Source: Treponema sp. UBA4377
Lineage (GTDB): Bacteria; Spirochaetota; Spirochaetia; Treponematales; Treponemataceae
Assembly: GCA_002391235.1 (NCBI GenBank)
Contig: DGRX01000003.1
Location: forward strand, 8,804 to 72,803
Direction of reading: 5' to 3'
Length of the DNA: 64,000 nt
How positions within the stretch are numbered: the stretch's first letter is position 1; each line of letters opens with the position of its first letter. Both the position numbers and the translations under genes were made by a program. The notes under the pieces are model-generated. The model was not told where the DNA came from, made no database searches, and saw only the letters and a program-made list of their open reading frames with translations. Of the stretch, positions 25,671-33,596 are shown in pieces.

Positions 25671-26842
25671 GATTGTAGCGCGCCGTTCCAGAATCTTTTT
25701 ATCGCGCGGGACTCGAAGGCTTGGTCCAAAAGCGGCTCGATCTGCATGGCGTCGTAAATCTTTTTTGCCTCGTCCTTGTCAGCCTTTAATACCGGATGCT
25801 TGGGGCTGAACAAAACGCAGCAATCTTCGTAAGGCAAAATCGAAGTGTCGTAGGTTCCGATCGTGACCGCGTCGGCGATTATTTCTTCCTTGTCCATGCC
25901 GACCAAAGGGCGGATAAGGGGGTAGGCGGCCATGCTTTCCGTTACGGCCATGTTTTCAATCGTTTGGCTTGCGACTTGTCCGAGCGATTCGCCTGTCACA
26001 ATGCATTGCGCTCCAATCCTTTCGGCGATTTTGTTGGCCACGCTCATCATGCACATTCTTAAAAGCAAGGTTGACCAAGCTTCCGGCGAAGACTTTTTGA
26101 TTTGCATTTGCGCTTCAGTAAAGCTTACGATGTGCAAGTGGACGCTGATTCCGTAGGCGGAAATTCGCGCGGCCAAGTCCTCCACCTTTTTTTGCGCCTC
26201 GTCGCTGGTGTAGGGGTATGAATGGTAGTAAACCGCGTCGATTTTCATTCCGCGCCGCATCATTCTCCAGCCGGCAACAGGGCTGTCGATGCCGCCGCTT
26301 AGCAAAAGCAAGCCGCTTCCGCTAACGCCGACAGGCAGGCCTCTGATTCCTTTTTTGTCGTCGGTGTAAACGTAAACTTGGTCGCGGACTTCTATAAAAA
26401 CCTTTATGTCGGGTTTGTGGACGTCCACAAGCAAAACTTTTTTGTCAAACACGCGGGCGGCGGCTTCTCGGTTGATTTGATAGGAGTCAAGCGAAAATGC
26501 CTTGTCCGCGCGGCGCGCCTCGCACTTGAATGTCTTGGCGCCGTTATTGGCGGCCTCGACGCAAAGCTTGTAAACGATGTCCTTTATCGCGTCGATGTTC
26601 TTATCCACTACTTGCGTTTTTGCCCAGCCGGTGATGCCGATCAAATGGTTCAAACAGAATTCAATTTTTTCCGACCGCGACTCGTCTGCCGTAAAATACA
26701 TTCGTCCGGCGCGCAAGGCTATTTTGATTTCTTCGTCGCCGCCAAAGTAAGAGCGCGCGTTTTGCAAAAGTTTTTTTTCAAATTGCTTTATGTTGGAGCC
26801 TTTTAAAGTCAGCTCGCCAAGTTTTGCCAAGTATGTGACCAT
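25667..26842 (-). CDS. thiI: tRNA uracil 4-sulfurtransferase ThiI
   Basis: About 391 residues. The N-terminal ferredoxin-like and THUMP domains (VTYLAKLGELTLKGSNIKQFE; FKCEARRADKAFSLDSYQIN) bind tRNA. The C-terminal PP-loop ATPase has SGGIDSPVAGWRMMRRG. It adenylates U8 of tRNA and inserts sulfur to give 4-thiouridine, and in many bacteria also serves thiamin biosynthesis. There is no rhodanese domain, as in the shorter bacterial ThiI form; the CC pair in PYEDCCVLFSP may take part in chemistry. The start MVTYLAK is chosen because the -10 box lies 6 nt upstream and because this is the family's usual start; an open frame to 26893 would run through the promoter. Confidence 0.94.
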   Translation of the reverse strand: MVTYLAKLGELTLKGSNIKQFEKKLLQNARSYFGGDEEIKIALRAGRMYFTADESRSEKIEFCLNHLIGITGWAKTQVVDKNIDAIKDIVYKLCVEAANNGAKTFKCEARRADKAFSLDSYQINREAAARVFDKKVLLVDVHKPDIKVFIEVRDQVYVYTDDKKGIRGLPVGVSGSGLLLLSGGIDSPVAGWRMMRRGMKIDAVYYHSYPYTSDEAQKKVEDLAARISAYGISVHLHIVSFTEAQMQIKKSSPEAWSTLLLRMCMMSVANKIAERIGAQCIVTGESLGQVASQTIENMAVTESMAAYPLIRPLVGMDKEEIIADAVTIGTYDTSILPYEDCCVLFSPKHPVLKADKDEAKKIYDAMQIEPLLDQAFESRAIKRFWNGALQS

Positions 26843-26848
26843 TCTTTC

Positions 26849-26877
26849 ATTATATATCATATGCGCGCGAATGAAAA
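26849..26877 (-). promoter_or_regulatory. thiI promoter; predicted leaderless
   Basis: On the minus strand TTTTCA (26877-26872), 17-nt spacer, perfect TATAAT (26854-26849), then 6 nt to the ATG at 26842. Standard spacing puts the transcription start on the A of the ATG. Confidence 0.55.
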
Positions 26878-26918
26878 GCGGTAGAAAAAACATGCGTCGT
26901 TAGGCAATGCGCGCGGCC

Positions 26919-26947
26919 TTGACAAAGGTTCAATTTTAATAGATAGT
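26919..26947 (+). promoter_or_regulatory. Promoter of the DUF4912-GH57 pair; predicted near-leaderless
   Basis: Consensus TTGACA (26919-26924), 17-nt spacer, GATAGT (26942-26947), then 9 nt to ATG 26957. Confidence 0.6.
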
Positions 26948-26956
26948 AATAGCATT

Positions 26957-27625
26957 ATGAAAAAAGACCATCGTTTGACGCGCGCAAAATTGGAATCATT
27001 GACATCGGCGGAATTGTTGGACATTGCCGATGAATATGGAATTGACGCGCCCGACGATTTGAACAGGCAGTTTATCATTGGCGATTTGCTTGAGCTTGCC
27101 AGCGAATTGGAGGCGGGCGAGCCTGTTAAGGAAACGATGGAGCTTTCGGACGAGGAAGGGCAGTCAATCAATGTCAACACCCTTCCATCAAGCTACAACG
27201 AAACAAAAATCAATGTTATATTGCGCAATCCGATTTCGCTTTTTGTTTGGTGGGATTTGAGCGAATGGACAATAAAAAAGATTAAGGCTGAACGCAGCCA
27301 ACTGCGCTTGCTCGTTTATTTTTTTGAAAGCCTTGACGACGAAAAGCCAACCGACGCTTTTGACATTCAGCTTAATTATTCCGACCGCGAAAATTACGTA
27401 ATCATTCCCGGCGGAAAAAAATATGTTCGCGTTGACTTGGTTGCTGATTGCGCGGGGAAAAGCGACATTCTAGCGTTTTCGGAAAAAATAAAAATTCCGA
27501 AAGGCTCTCCGATAATGGCTTCAACGCCAGGCGAAAAATTGGCGGTGTCAAGAATCATAGAGCATTCCGGCGTGGCGGAATTGCTTAGGCGGCATTACAA
27601 CACTTACCGCCAATCATTTAATTAA
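26957..27625 (+). CDS. DUF4912 protein with Rho_N-like N-terminus
   Basis: A 222-residue cytoplasmic protein. Residues 1-50 look like a Rho_N/SAP-type helical module (LTRAKLESLTSAELLDIADEYGID). Residues 60-180 match DUF4912: INVILRNPISLFVWWDLSEW, then YVIIPGGKKYVRVDLVAD. DUF4912 resembles a sugar-binding beta-sandwich and often lies next to glycogen or alpha-glucan genes. The downstream GH57 gene begins 19 nt later, which supports a role in alpha-glucan metabolism. Molecular function is not known. The promoter leaves almost no leader. Confidence 0.8.
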   Translation: MKKDHRLTRAKLESLTSAELLDIADEYGIDAPDDLNRQFIIGDLLELASELEAGEPVKETMELSDEEGQSINVNTLPSSYNETKINVILRNPISLFVWWDLSEWTIKKIKAERSQLRLLVYFFESLDDEKPTDAFDIQLNYSDRENYVIIPGGKKYVRVDLVADCAGKSDILAFSEKIKIPKGSPIMASTPGEKLAVSRIIEHSGVAELLRRHYNTYRQSFN

Positions 27626-27644
27626 TAATATTTAAGGTAAGAAT

Positions 27645-29204
27645 ATGGCTTCAAAAAATTTGGTATATGTACTTAATCTTCATTGTCCATACATAAAGAT
27701 TGGCGCCAATGAAAATTCCCGCTGCGATGACGAGTCGACGCTGGTTTTTCAGTATTTTTCAAATTTGTTTTTGCCAACCTTAAATTTGCTTTCGTTCATT
27801 AAAAGCCAAAAATTGGACGCCAAGCTGGCGCTTGTTTTTTCCGCTTCGACTTGCGAAATCCTTTCTGATTCCGACATAAAAAAGAAATACAACAAGTGGC
27901 TGGACAATTTGATCGACCTTGCCAACAAAGAGGTCGAGCGCGTAAAAAGAAATTCAGTCCTAAAAAAAGCGGCCAACGCCAATTTGCGTCGCGCGCAAGA
28001 AAACAAGCGCGTGTACAATGAAGTTTGGAACTGCGACTTGCTCAGCGCCTTTTCTTCGTTCGCGCAAGAAGGCTACGCGGAAATTTTGGCCACCTGCGGA
28101 ACGTATTTGTTCATGCCGCATTTTTCGGACATGACCGAGATTTTAAACGCCCAGGTAGAAAGCGGCCTTTTTGCCATCAAGCAGTATTTTGGCCGCGTGA
28201 GCGACGGCTTTTTCTTGCCGGAGATGGGCTACGCTCCCGGAATTGAAGAAGTAATCAAGTCGTACGGAATTTCATACATCTTTTTGCCTTCGATGAGCTT
28301 TTTGTTCTCCGAAACTCCGCCGCAAAACGGAACTTTTATGCCGGCGCGATGCCCCAACGGCCTTTCGATTGTAGCGGCCGAAGACTTTATGGGCGGCAGA
28401 GAGTTTTCGCCTGTTTACGCGGACGCTTCAAAAGACGCGGCTTGGGAGCTTAGCGCAAAGGAATTGACTCCCTTCATAAAAGAAGGAAAGCCGCGCTCGG
28501 CGACTTATTGGAGCTACCACAACCGCGACGGCCAGGACTACGACGTGGACCTAGCGGCGGAGCAAATCAAGGCGGACGCGAAGGATTTTGTTGACAAAAA
28601 AGCGCAAGCGCTAAAAAAGGCCGCGATTATTCTTGGCGACGACGCGGACGTTTCGTCCGCCGTTGTATTTGACGCGCTTGGCTTAAGCGCTAGTTGGCTG
28701 GAATTCTTTGATTGGCTAAAGGAATCCGTCGTCCTTGCCTTGCAGGAAGGTTTGAGCGTCGCAAATCCGAGCGCGGTTTTGGAAGGAAAATTCGGAGCGC
28801 AAAAAATCTCTCCTTATCCGGCCGCCTTTTCTGAATTCGCTTACGGCGAAAACTTGATTTCAAACAAAAATTCTTGGATGATCCGCTACTTAAGAAAAGC
28901 CAGCGAAAGAATCGTTGATTTGGTTTCGCGCTTTCCGGGAGACGGCGGCCTAAAAACCCGCTTGCTGAATCTTGGCGCGCGCGAACTGCTTTTGGTCCAA
29001 GACTGTTCGCTTGCAAAAATGGTCGGCCAAAACAACTATTCCGATTGCGCCGCCGAGTTCTTTAAGCGGGGAATCGTTTCTTTCTCAAATATCTTTGACG
29101 CGCTGGGCAGCAACACGGTCAGCACTGAATGGTTCTGCAATCTTGAAAAATTGCATCCGGTAATGCCTTGGCTCAACTACCGCATATTCCTAAAAAAGCA
29201 GTGA
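27645..29204 (+). CDS. Glycoside hydrolase family 57 protein (alpha-glucan branching enzyme-like)
   Basis: A 519-residue cytoplasmic protein. The opening VYVLNLHCPYIK resembles the region-1 H-x-P motif of GH57. The region-3 nucleophile motif appears as GFFLPEMGYAPGIEEVIKSYG, with the catalytic Glu at about residue 193. Further GH57-like elements include FSPVYADASKDAAWELS and a helical C-terminal part (NLGARELLLVQDCSLAKMV) typical of family 57 branching enzymes. The likely role is building or trimming alpha-1,6 branches in glycogen. The conserved substrate-side Asp could not be placed with certainty. It is paired with the DUF4912 gene and ends at a bidirectional terminator. Confidence 0.8.
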   Translation: MASKNLVYVLNLHCPYIKIGANENSRCDDESTLVFQYFSNLFLPTLNLLSFIKSQKLDAKLALVFSASTCEILSDSDIKKKYNKWLDNLIDLANKEVERVKRNSVLKKAANANLRRAQENKRVYNEVWNCDLLSAFSSFAQEGYAEILATCGTYLFMPHFSDMTEILNAQVESGLFAIKQYFGRVSDGFFLPEMGYAPGIEEVIKSYGISYIFLPSMSFLFSETPPQNGTFMPARCPNGLSIVAAEDFMGGREFSPVYADASKDAAWELSAKELTPFIKEGKPRSATYWSYHNRDGQDYDVDLAAEQIKADAKDFVDKKAQALKKAAIILGDDADVSSAVVFDALGLSASWLEFFDWLKESVVLALQEGLSVANPSAVLEGKFGAQKISPYPAAFSEFAYGENLISNKNSWMIRYLRKASERIVDLVSRFPGDGGLKTRLLNLGARELLLVQDCSLAKMVGQNNYSDCAAEFFKRGIVSFSNIFDALGSNTVSTEWFCNLEKLHPVMPWLNYRIFLKKQ

Positions 29205-29235
29205 AGCGCGCCCCAAATGACGGATTCCCGCGACG

Positions 29236-29282
29236 AAAAAAAAGGCAAAAGCCGCGTTTAATGTCGGCCTTTGCCTTTTTTT
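29236..29282. terminator. Bidirectional terminator between convergent operons
   Basis: AGGCAAAAGCCG on the left pairs with CGGCCTTTGCCT on the right, with one mismatch. A run of seven T follows on the plus strand (29276-29282), and a run of eight T follows on the minus strand (complement of 29236-29243). It ends both the GH57 transcript and the mms transcript. Confidence 0.85.
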
Positions 29283-29283
29283 A

Positions 29284-29365
29284 GGCAAGTTAAACTGCGG
29301 ATATATATCCGTCAGTTTGAACTTGCCGCAGCTAAAACTGCTGGCGGATGCCAGTCAGTTTTAGC
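29284..29365. repeat. Two adjacent strong hairpins at the 3' end of the mms operon
   Basis: Hairpin A (29284-29327): GGCAAGTTAAACTG pairs with CAGTTTGAACTTGCC (one bulged base) and encloses the perfect palindrome CGGATATATATCCG. Hairpin B (29331-29365): GCTAAAACTGCTGGC pairs with GCCAGTCAGTTTTAGC (one bulged T) around a 4-nt loop and overlaps the mmsB stop codon. Both share an AAACTG...GTCAGTTT frame. Neither is followed by a T run, so they look like 3'-end stabilisers or a small repeat rather than simple terminators. Confidence 0.75.
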
Positions 29366-30623
29366 GCTTGTTGCGCTGCTTTGAAACTACGTCGAAGATT
29401 ACGGCCAAGAGCAATACCAAGCCCTTGACGGCTTGCTGCCAGTTGGAGTCAACGCCCATCAACGACATTCCGTTGTTCAAAACGCCCATGAAGATGGCGC
29501 CGACAACCGCTCCGCCAATCGTGCCTGATCCGCCGTAAGCGGAGGCGCCGCCGATGAAGCAGGAGCCGATGGCGTCCATTTCGTAGCTCATGCCGGCTGT
29601 AGGAGCGGCAGAGTTGAAGCGGGCGACGCAGACCAAGGCGGCTACGGCAGAAAGGAAGCCCATGTTTGTGTAGGCGAACATCATTACGTTGTCGGTGTTA
29701 ACGCCGGAAAGCTTCGCGGCCTTGGCGTTTCCTCCGATAGCGTAGAGGTAACGGCCGGGAACTGTGTTCTGCGTGTAGTATGTGTAGAAGGCGACTACAA
29801 TCGCGATCAAAATCAATACTGTCGGAATTCCGTGGTGGTGGCCAAGCTTCCAGGCCGCGGCGATTACAACGAATGTTATGATTACAAGGCGGGCAAAGAA
29901 GGGAGCGGCGCCTTCTACGGCGTATCCCTTTGAAGCCTTTGTCTTTCTGCTGACGAGGCTTGTGAAAATCATGATCGCGCAAATCGCGATTGCGGCAATC
30001 ATTGTTACGGTCAATGTCATTGAAGACAGCTTTTCGGCGGCCTGCATGGCGGCGGCAGTGATTTCGCCGTCTTCGGTCGTTTCCAAAGCCTTTTCCGCAA
30101 GCTCAGGGAAGAATACTTCGGGGATGTAGCTTGAGAACAAGTTGAGGTACTTTTGCGGGAAGGGCGAGATTGTCAAGCCGTCAAGGACGATGAGCGCCAC
30201 GCCGCGCCACAAGAGCATTCCCGAAAGTGTTGTGATGAAGGGCGGAATGTGCAAGTAGGCGATGAAGGCTCCGTGCCAGGCGCCGATCAATGTTCCGATG
30301 AAAAGACAGATGACGATTGAAAGCCCAATCGGCAAATGCGCGTCGACAATCAATTTTCCGGCGATGGCGCCGACCAAGCAAACTACAGAACCTACTGAAA
30401 GGTCGATGTTTCCGCCGGTAAGGATGCACAAGAGCATGCCCGCCGCAAGGACAAGAACGTAAGAGTTCTGCAAGATGATGTTGTTTACGTTTGACGGGGC
30501 GAAAAGCGCTCCTGTCAAGATTTGGAACAAAACCATTACCGCCACAAGAATCAAAAGCATTGTGTTGTCCTTGAGCAGTTTCTTTACGTCAAAAGACGCG
30601 GCTTTTACATTATTTTCTGCCAT
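29361..30623 (-). CDS. mmsB: Multiple monosaccharide ABC transporter permease MmsB
   Basis: A 420-residue polytopic inner-membrane permease of the BPD_transp_2 family. Features: cytoplasmic start, hydrophobic helices such as TMLLILVAVMVLFQILTGAL, the GGNIDLSVGSVVCLVG motif typical of ribose/xylose permeases, and the late EGAAPFFARL-GNAKAAKLSGVNT region. The roughly 55-residue insertion FPQKYLNLFSSYIPEVFFPEL to AAEKLSSM is typical of the MmsB/GguB/XylH subgroup rather than RbsC. It forms the channel for sugars delivered by ChvE. GGAG 8 nt upstream of the ATG; only 12 nt separate it from mmsA. Exact substrates (xylose, glucose, galactose or arabinose) cannot be told. Confidence 0.9.
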   Translation of the reverse strand: MAENNVKAASFDVKKLLKDNTMLLILVAVMVLFQILTGALFAPSNVNNIILQNSYVLVLAAGMLLCILTGGNIDLSVGSVVCLVGAIAGKLIVDAHLPIGLSIVICLFIGTLIGAWHGAFIAYLHIPPFITTLSGMLLWRGVALIVLDGLTISPFPQKYLNLFSSYIPEVFFPELAEKALETTEDGEITAAAMQAAEKLSSMTLTVTMIAAIAICAIMIFTSLVSRKTKASKGYAVEGAAPFFARLVIITFVVIAAAWKLGHHHGIPTVLILIAIVVAFYTYYTQNTVPGRYLYAIGGNAKAAKLSGVNTDNVMMFAYTNMGFLSAVAALVCVARFNSAAPTAGMSYEMDAIGSCFIGGASAYGGSGTIGGAVVGAIFMGVLNNGMSLMGVDSNWQQAVKGLVLLLAVIFDVVSKQRNKR

Positions 30624-30635
30624 ACTAATCTCCTT

Positions 30636-32174
30636 TTATTTTCCAGAATTGATGATGCAAGTCATAATCTTTTCTTGCGTCGCTTCTTCGGCGGGCATTT
30701 CGCCGACCATTTTGCCTTCGTTCATGATGTAGATTCTGTCGCTCATTCCAAGAACTTCAGGCATTTCAGAAGAAATCATAAGAACCGACTTTCCTTCCGC
30801 GACCATCTTGTTGATGAGACAGTAAATCTCATACTTGGCGCCAACGTCGATTCCTCGCGTCGGTTCGTCCAAAATCAAGATGTTGGGCTCGGCAAAAAGC
30901 CACTTTCCAAGCAAAACCTTTTGCATGTTTCCGCCCGAAAGGTGTCCTACGTCTTCTTGGACAGTCGCGCACTTTGTGTGCATTTCTTTGGCCATCTCAA
31001 CCGAGTACTTATTTTCCAAGTCAAAGTCGATTGAGCCGAATTTGTTCACAATCTTTTTTAGGTTGGCGCTTACTGTGTTCTTTGCGATTGATTCTGTGAG
31101 AATCAAGCCGTTGCCTTTGCGGTCTTCGGTTACATAGGCAAGGCCCGCGTCAATCGCGGCTTTTGGAGTGGGGAAGCTGACTTCCTTTCCGTCCATGAAA
31201 ATCTTTCCGCGAATGTTGGCGCCGTAGCTGTGTCCAAAGATGCTCATCGCAAGCTCGGTTCTTCCCGCGCCCATAAGGCCTGAGATTCCGACGACTTCGC
31301 CTCTGCGGATGTTGAAGTTTACGTGGTCGCAAACCGTTATGCCGTCAAAAATCGGATGGTCAACGCACCAGTCTTTGACTTCAAAGCATATGTCGCCGAT
31401 GTTTTTGTTCTCTCTCTTTGGAAATCGGTTTTCCAAAGAGCGGCCAACCATCGCCTTGATAATCTCGTTTTCGTCAATCGCTTCAGCGCCTTTTTTCATT
31501 GAAGTGATTGTCGTTCCGTCGCGGATTACCGTGATTGAGTCGGCTACGTAAGAGACTTCGTTAAGTTTGTGTGATATGATAATGGAAGTGATTCCCTTTT
31601 CCTTCTTTAACTTTAACAGAAGGTCAAGGAGTTTTTTGGCTTCCGTGTCGTTCAATGAAGCTGTCGGCTCGTCAAGAATCAAAAGGCGCACGTCTTTGGC
31701 GAGCGCTTTCGCGATTTCGACAAGCTGCTGTTTTCCTACGCCGATGTCCTTAATGAGCGTGTGCGGATTTTCGTTCAATCCGACAAGGGCCAATGTTTCG
31801 GCGCATTTTTTATATGTTTCGTCCCAGTTGATTTTTGCTTTTGTTCCGCGCTCGTTGCCCAAGAACATGTTTTCGGCTATGGACAAAAGCGGCACAAGAG
31901 CAAGCTCCTGGTGAATGATTACAATTCCTTTTTTTTCGCTATCTTTAATTGTTTGGAACTGGCAGACCTTTCCGTCAAAGACTATGTCGCCTTCGTATGT
32001 TCCGTACGGGTATACTCCCGAAAGAACGTTCATCAGCGTTGACTTTCCGGCTCCGTTTTCGCCTACGACAGCGTGGATTTCTCCATTGGCCACCTTTAGG
32101 TTGACTTTGTTAAGAGCGGTAACGTTGATAAACCTCTTTGTGATGTCTTTCATTTCCAATAACATGTCTGCCAT
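30636..32174 (-). CDS. mmsA: Multiple monosaccharide ABC transporter ATP-binding protein MmsA
   Basis: A 512-residue duplicated ATPase. The N-terminal half has an intact Walker A (GENGAGKSTLMNV), a GVGKQQLVEIAKAL signature and Walker B LLILDEPTASL. The C-terminal half carries GLMGAGRTELAMS, LSGGNMQKVLLGKWL and LILDEPTRGIDVG; its P-loop lacks the usual GKS, as in most RbsA/MglA/GguA proteins. It energises sugar import through MmsB. AGGAGG stands 7 nt before the ATG. An intrinsic terminator lies just upstream, between chvE and this gene, so it should be made in smaller amounts than the binding protein. Confidence 0.93.
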   Translation of the reverse strand: MADMLLEMKDITKRFINVTALNKVNLKVANGEIHAVVGENGAGKSTLMNVLSGVYPYGTYEGDIVFDGKVCQFQTIKDSEKKGIVIIHQELALVPLLSIAENMFLGNERGTKAKINWDETYKKCAETLALVGLNENPHTLIKDIGVGKQQLVEIAKALAKDVRLLILDEPTASLNDTEAKKLLDLLLKLKKEKGITSIIISHKLNEVSYVADSITVIRDGTTITSMKKGAEAIDENEIIKAMVGRSLENRFPKRENKNIGDICFEVKDWCVDHPIFDGITVCDHVNFNIRRGEVVGISGLMGAGRTELAMSIFGHSYGANIRGKIFMDGKEVSFPTPKAAIDAGLAYVTEDRKGNGLILTESIAKNTVSANLKKIVNKFGSIDFDLENKYSVEMAKEMHTKCATVQEDVGHLSGGNMQKVLLGKWLFAEPNILILDEPTRGIDVGAKYEIYCLINKMVAEGKSVLMISSEMPEVLGMSDRIYIMNEGKMVGEMPAEEATQEKIMTCIINSGK

Positions 32175-32202
32175 GGAATTCCTCCTAAAAAACTAATGCG
32201 TT

Positions 32203-32236
32203 AAAAAAGGCCGCCCGCCTTATCGGGTGGGCGGCC
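32203..32236 (-). terminator. Intercistronic terminator between chvE and mmsA
   Basis: On the minus strand GGCCGCCC pairs with GGGCGGCC (32236-32229 with 32216-32209), followed directly by six U (complement of 32203-32208). It sits downstream of chvE and about 29 nt before the mmsA start, so some transcripts should stop after chvE. Confidence 0.85.
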
Positions 32237-32263
32237 TGACTGCAGATTTGACTCCGCTAAAGC

Positions 32264-33325
32264 CTATTGAAGGTCGGCGGCTGTGTAGTAGCCCGAGTCA
32301 AGCAACAACGCTTTGTAGTTGTCCTTGTCGCCGAAAACCGGTTCGCAAAGGAATGAAGGAATGATTCCTGTTCCGTTGTCGTAAGTTTTCTTGTCGTTGA
32401 TCGGCGGCTGAGTTCCCTTGGCGATAGCGTCAACCATCTTGACTACCTGAGAAGCCAATGTGCGAGTGTCCTTGAATACTGACATGGCCTGAGTTCCGGC
32501 AATCATATTTTTAACAGACGGCTTGTCGCAGTCCTGTCCAGTTACAATCGGGAAGTTCTTGGCTGTATAGCCGGCGGCTACCAAGGCGTTTGTGATTCCC
32601 TGGGCACAAGAGTCGTTTGAAGAGTAAACGGCGTCAAGCTTTGTTTTGCCGGGGCCGTACTTCTGAGAAGTGATGAGATTCTCCATGCGCTTCTGGGCAA
32701 CTTCTGTAGACCAGTTCAATGTGGCGCACTGGGCCTTTGAAGTCTGTCCTGAGCGGCAAACCAAAACGCCAGACTTGAGGTAGGGAGTCAAAACGTCCAT
32801 GGCTCCGCCAAAGAAGAAGTTGATGTTGTTGTCATCGGGAGATCCTGTGAAGAACTCGATGTAGGCGGGGTCTTTGGCTGTGCGGCTCTTGAGGCCCAAC
32901 TTTTCAACCAAGTAGTTGCCCTGGATTGTTCCAACTTTCCAGTTGTCGAATGTGGCGTAGTAAGAAACAGCGTCTGAGTTCATGATCAAGCGGTCGTAAG
33001 CGATTACTTTTACGCCCTGCTTTTTGGCTGTGTCAAGAACGCCCTTCAAGGCGCTTCCGTCGATGGCGGCGATTACCAAGATCTTGTCGCCCTTTGTGAG
33101 CATGTTCTCAATCTGCTGTGTCTGCATTGAGATGTCGTTGTTTGCGTACTGGAGGTCGACAACATATCCGGCCTTCTTAAGTTCTTTGGCCATGTTGCTT
33201 CCGTCCTGGTTCCAACGCTGCAAGCTCTTTGTAGGCATTGAAACGCCAACTTTTACCTTAGGAGCGGCGAAAACCGCGCCTGTGAGCATCATCGCCGCTG
33301 CGGCGATAGAAATGATTTTTTTCAT
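32264..33325 (-). CDS. chvE: Periplasmic multiple-sugar-binding protein ChvE
   Basis: A 353-residue periplasmic binding protein with a signal peptide (MKKIISIAAAAMMLTGAVFA). The mature part begins VKVGVSMPTKSLQRWNQDGSN, the ChvE/MmsE/XylF-type start whose Arg-Trp binds the sugar ring; further matches are DRLIMNSDAVSYYATFDN, VYSSNDSCAQGITNAL and IVTGQDCDKPSVKNMIAG. It captures aldoses for the MmsAB transporter. GGAGG precedes the ATG. The leader contains a small hairpin (33370-33365 pairing with 33358-33353). An intrinsic terminator follows the gene, which fits high expression of the binding protein. Confidence 0.93.
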   Translation of the reverse strand: MKKIISIAAAAMMLTGAVFAAPKVKVGVSMPTKSLQRWNQDGSNMAKELKKAGYVVDLQYANNDISMQTQQIENMLTKGDKILVIAAIDGSALKGVLDTAKKQGVKVIAYDRLIMNSDAVSYYATFDNWKVGTIQGNYLVEKLGLKSRTAKDPAYIEFFTGSPDDNNINFFFGGAMDVLTPYLKSGVLVCRSGQTSKAQCATLNWSTEVAQKRMENLITSQKYGPGKTKLDAVYSSNDSCAQGITNALVAAGYTAKNFPIVTGQDCDKPSVKNMIAGTQAMSVFKDTRTLASQVVKMVDAIAKGTQPPINDKKTYDNGTGIIPSFLCEPVFGDKDNYKALLLDSGYYTAADLQ

Positions 33326-33390
33326 AAAAATCCTCCATTTGATTTTTATTTGGCCGTATATTCCTACGGCACGACTATAATATAAAGCAA

Positions 33391-33416
33391 AAAGAGGCCT
33401 AAAAACCGGCCTCTTT
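33391..33416. terminator. Bidirectional terminator upstream of chvE
   Basis: Perfect 9-bp stem AAAGAGGCC (33391-33399) with GGCCTCTTT (33408-33416). On the minus strand it ends in five T, so it should stop transcripts of the sensor/lipoprotein operon before chvE. Confidence 0.8.
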
Positions 33417-33480
33417 CTTGAATTTTTTGCGGAATTTGGGATTATTTTGGGATTTTTTAGGAATTTTTAGCGCTTCGGAT

Positions 33481-33510
33481 TAGCAATTTTTTGTGGCCAA
33501 AAAATTGCTA
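33481..33510. repeat. Perfect 13-bp AT-rich inverted repeat
   Basis: TAGCAATTTTTTG (33481-33493) pairs perfectly with CAAAAAATTGCTA (33498-33510) around a 4-nt loop, TGGC. It lies between the XylF-like gene stop (33597) and the terminator at 33391, in an otherwise gene-free stretch of 272 bases. It could be a 3'-end hairpin, a regulator site or both. Confidence 0.6.
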
Positions 33511-33596
33511 TTGCCCGCGCGCGCAAGTAAATAGTTTCCAAACGCAAAACGGCGGGCTTGCCCGACCGTATTGCGGCGCGAAAATTCCGTTCGCTC

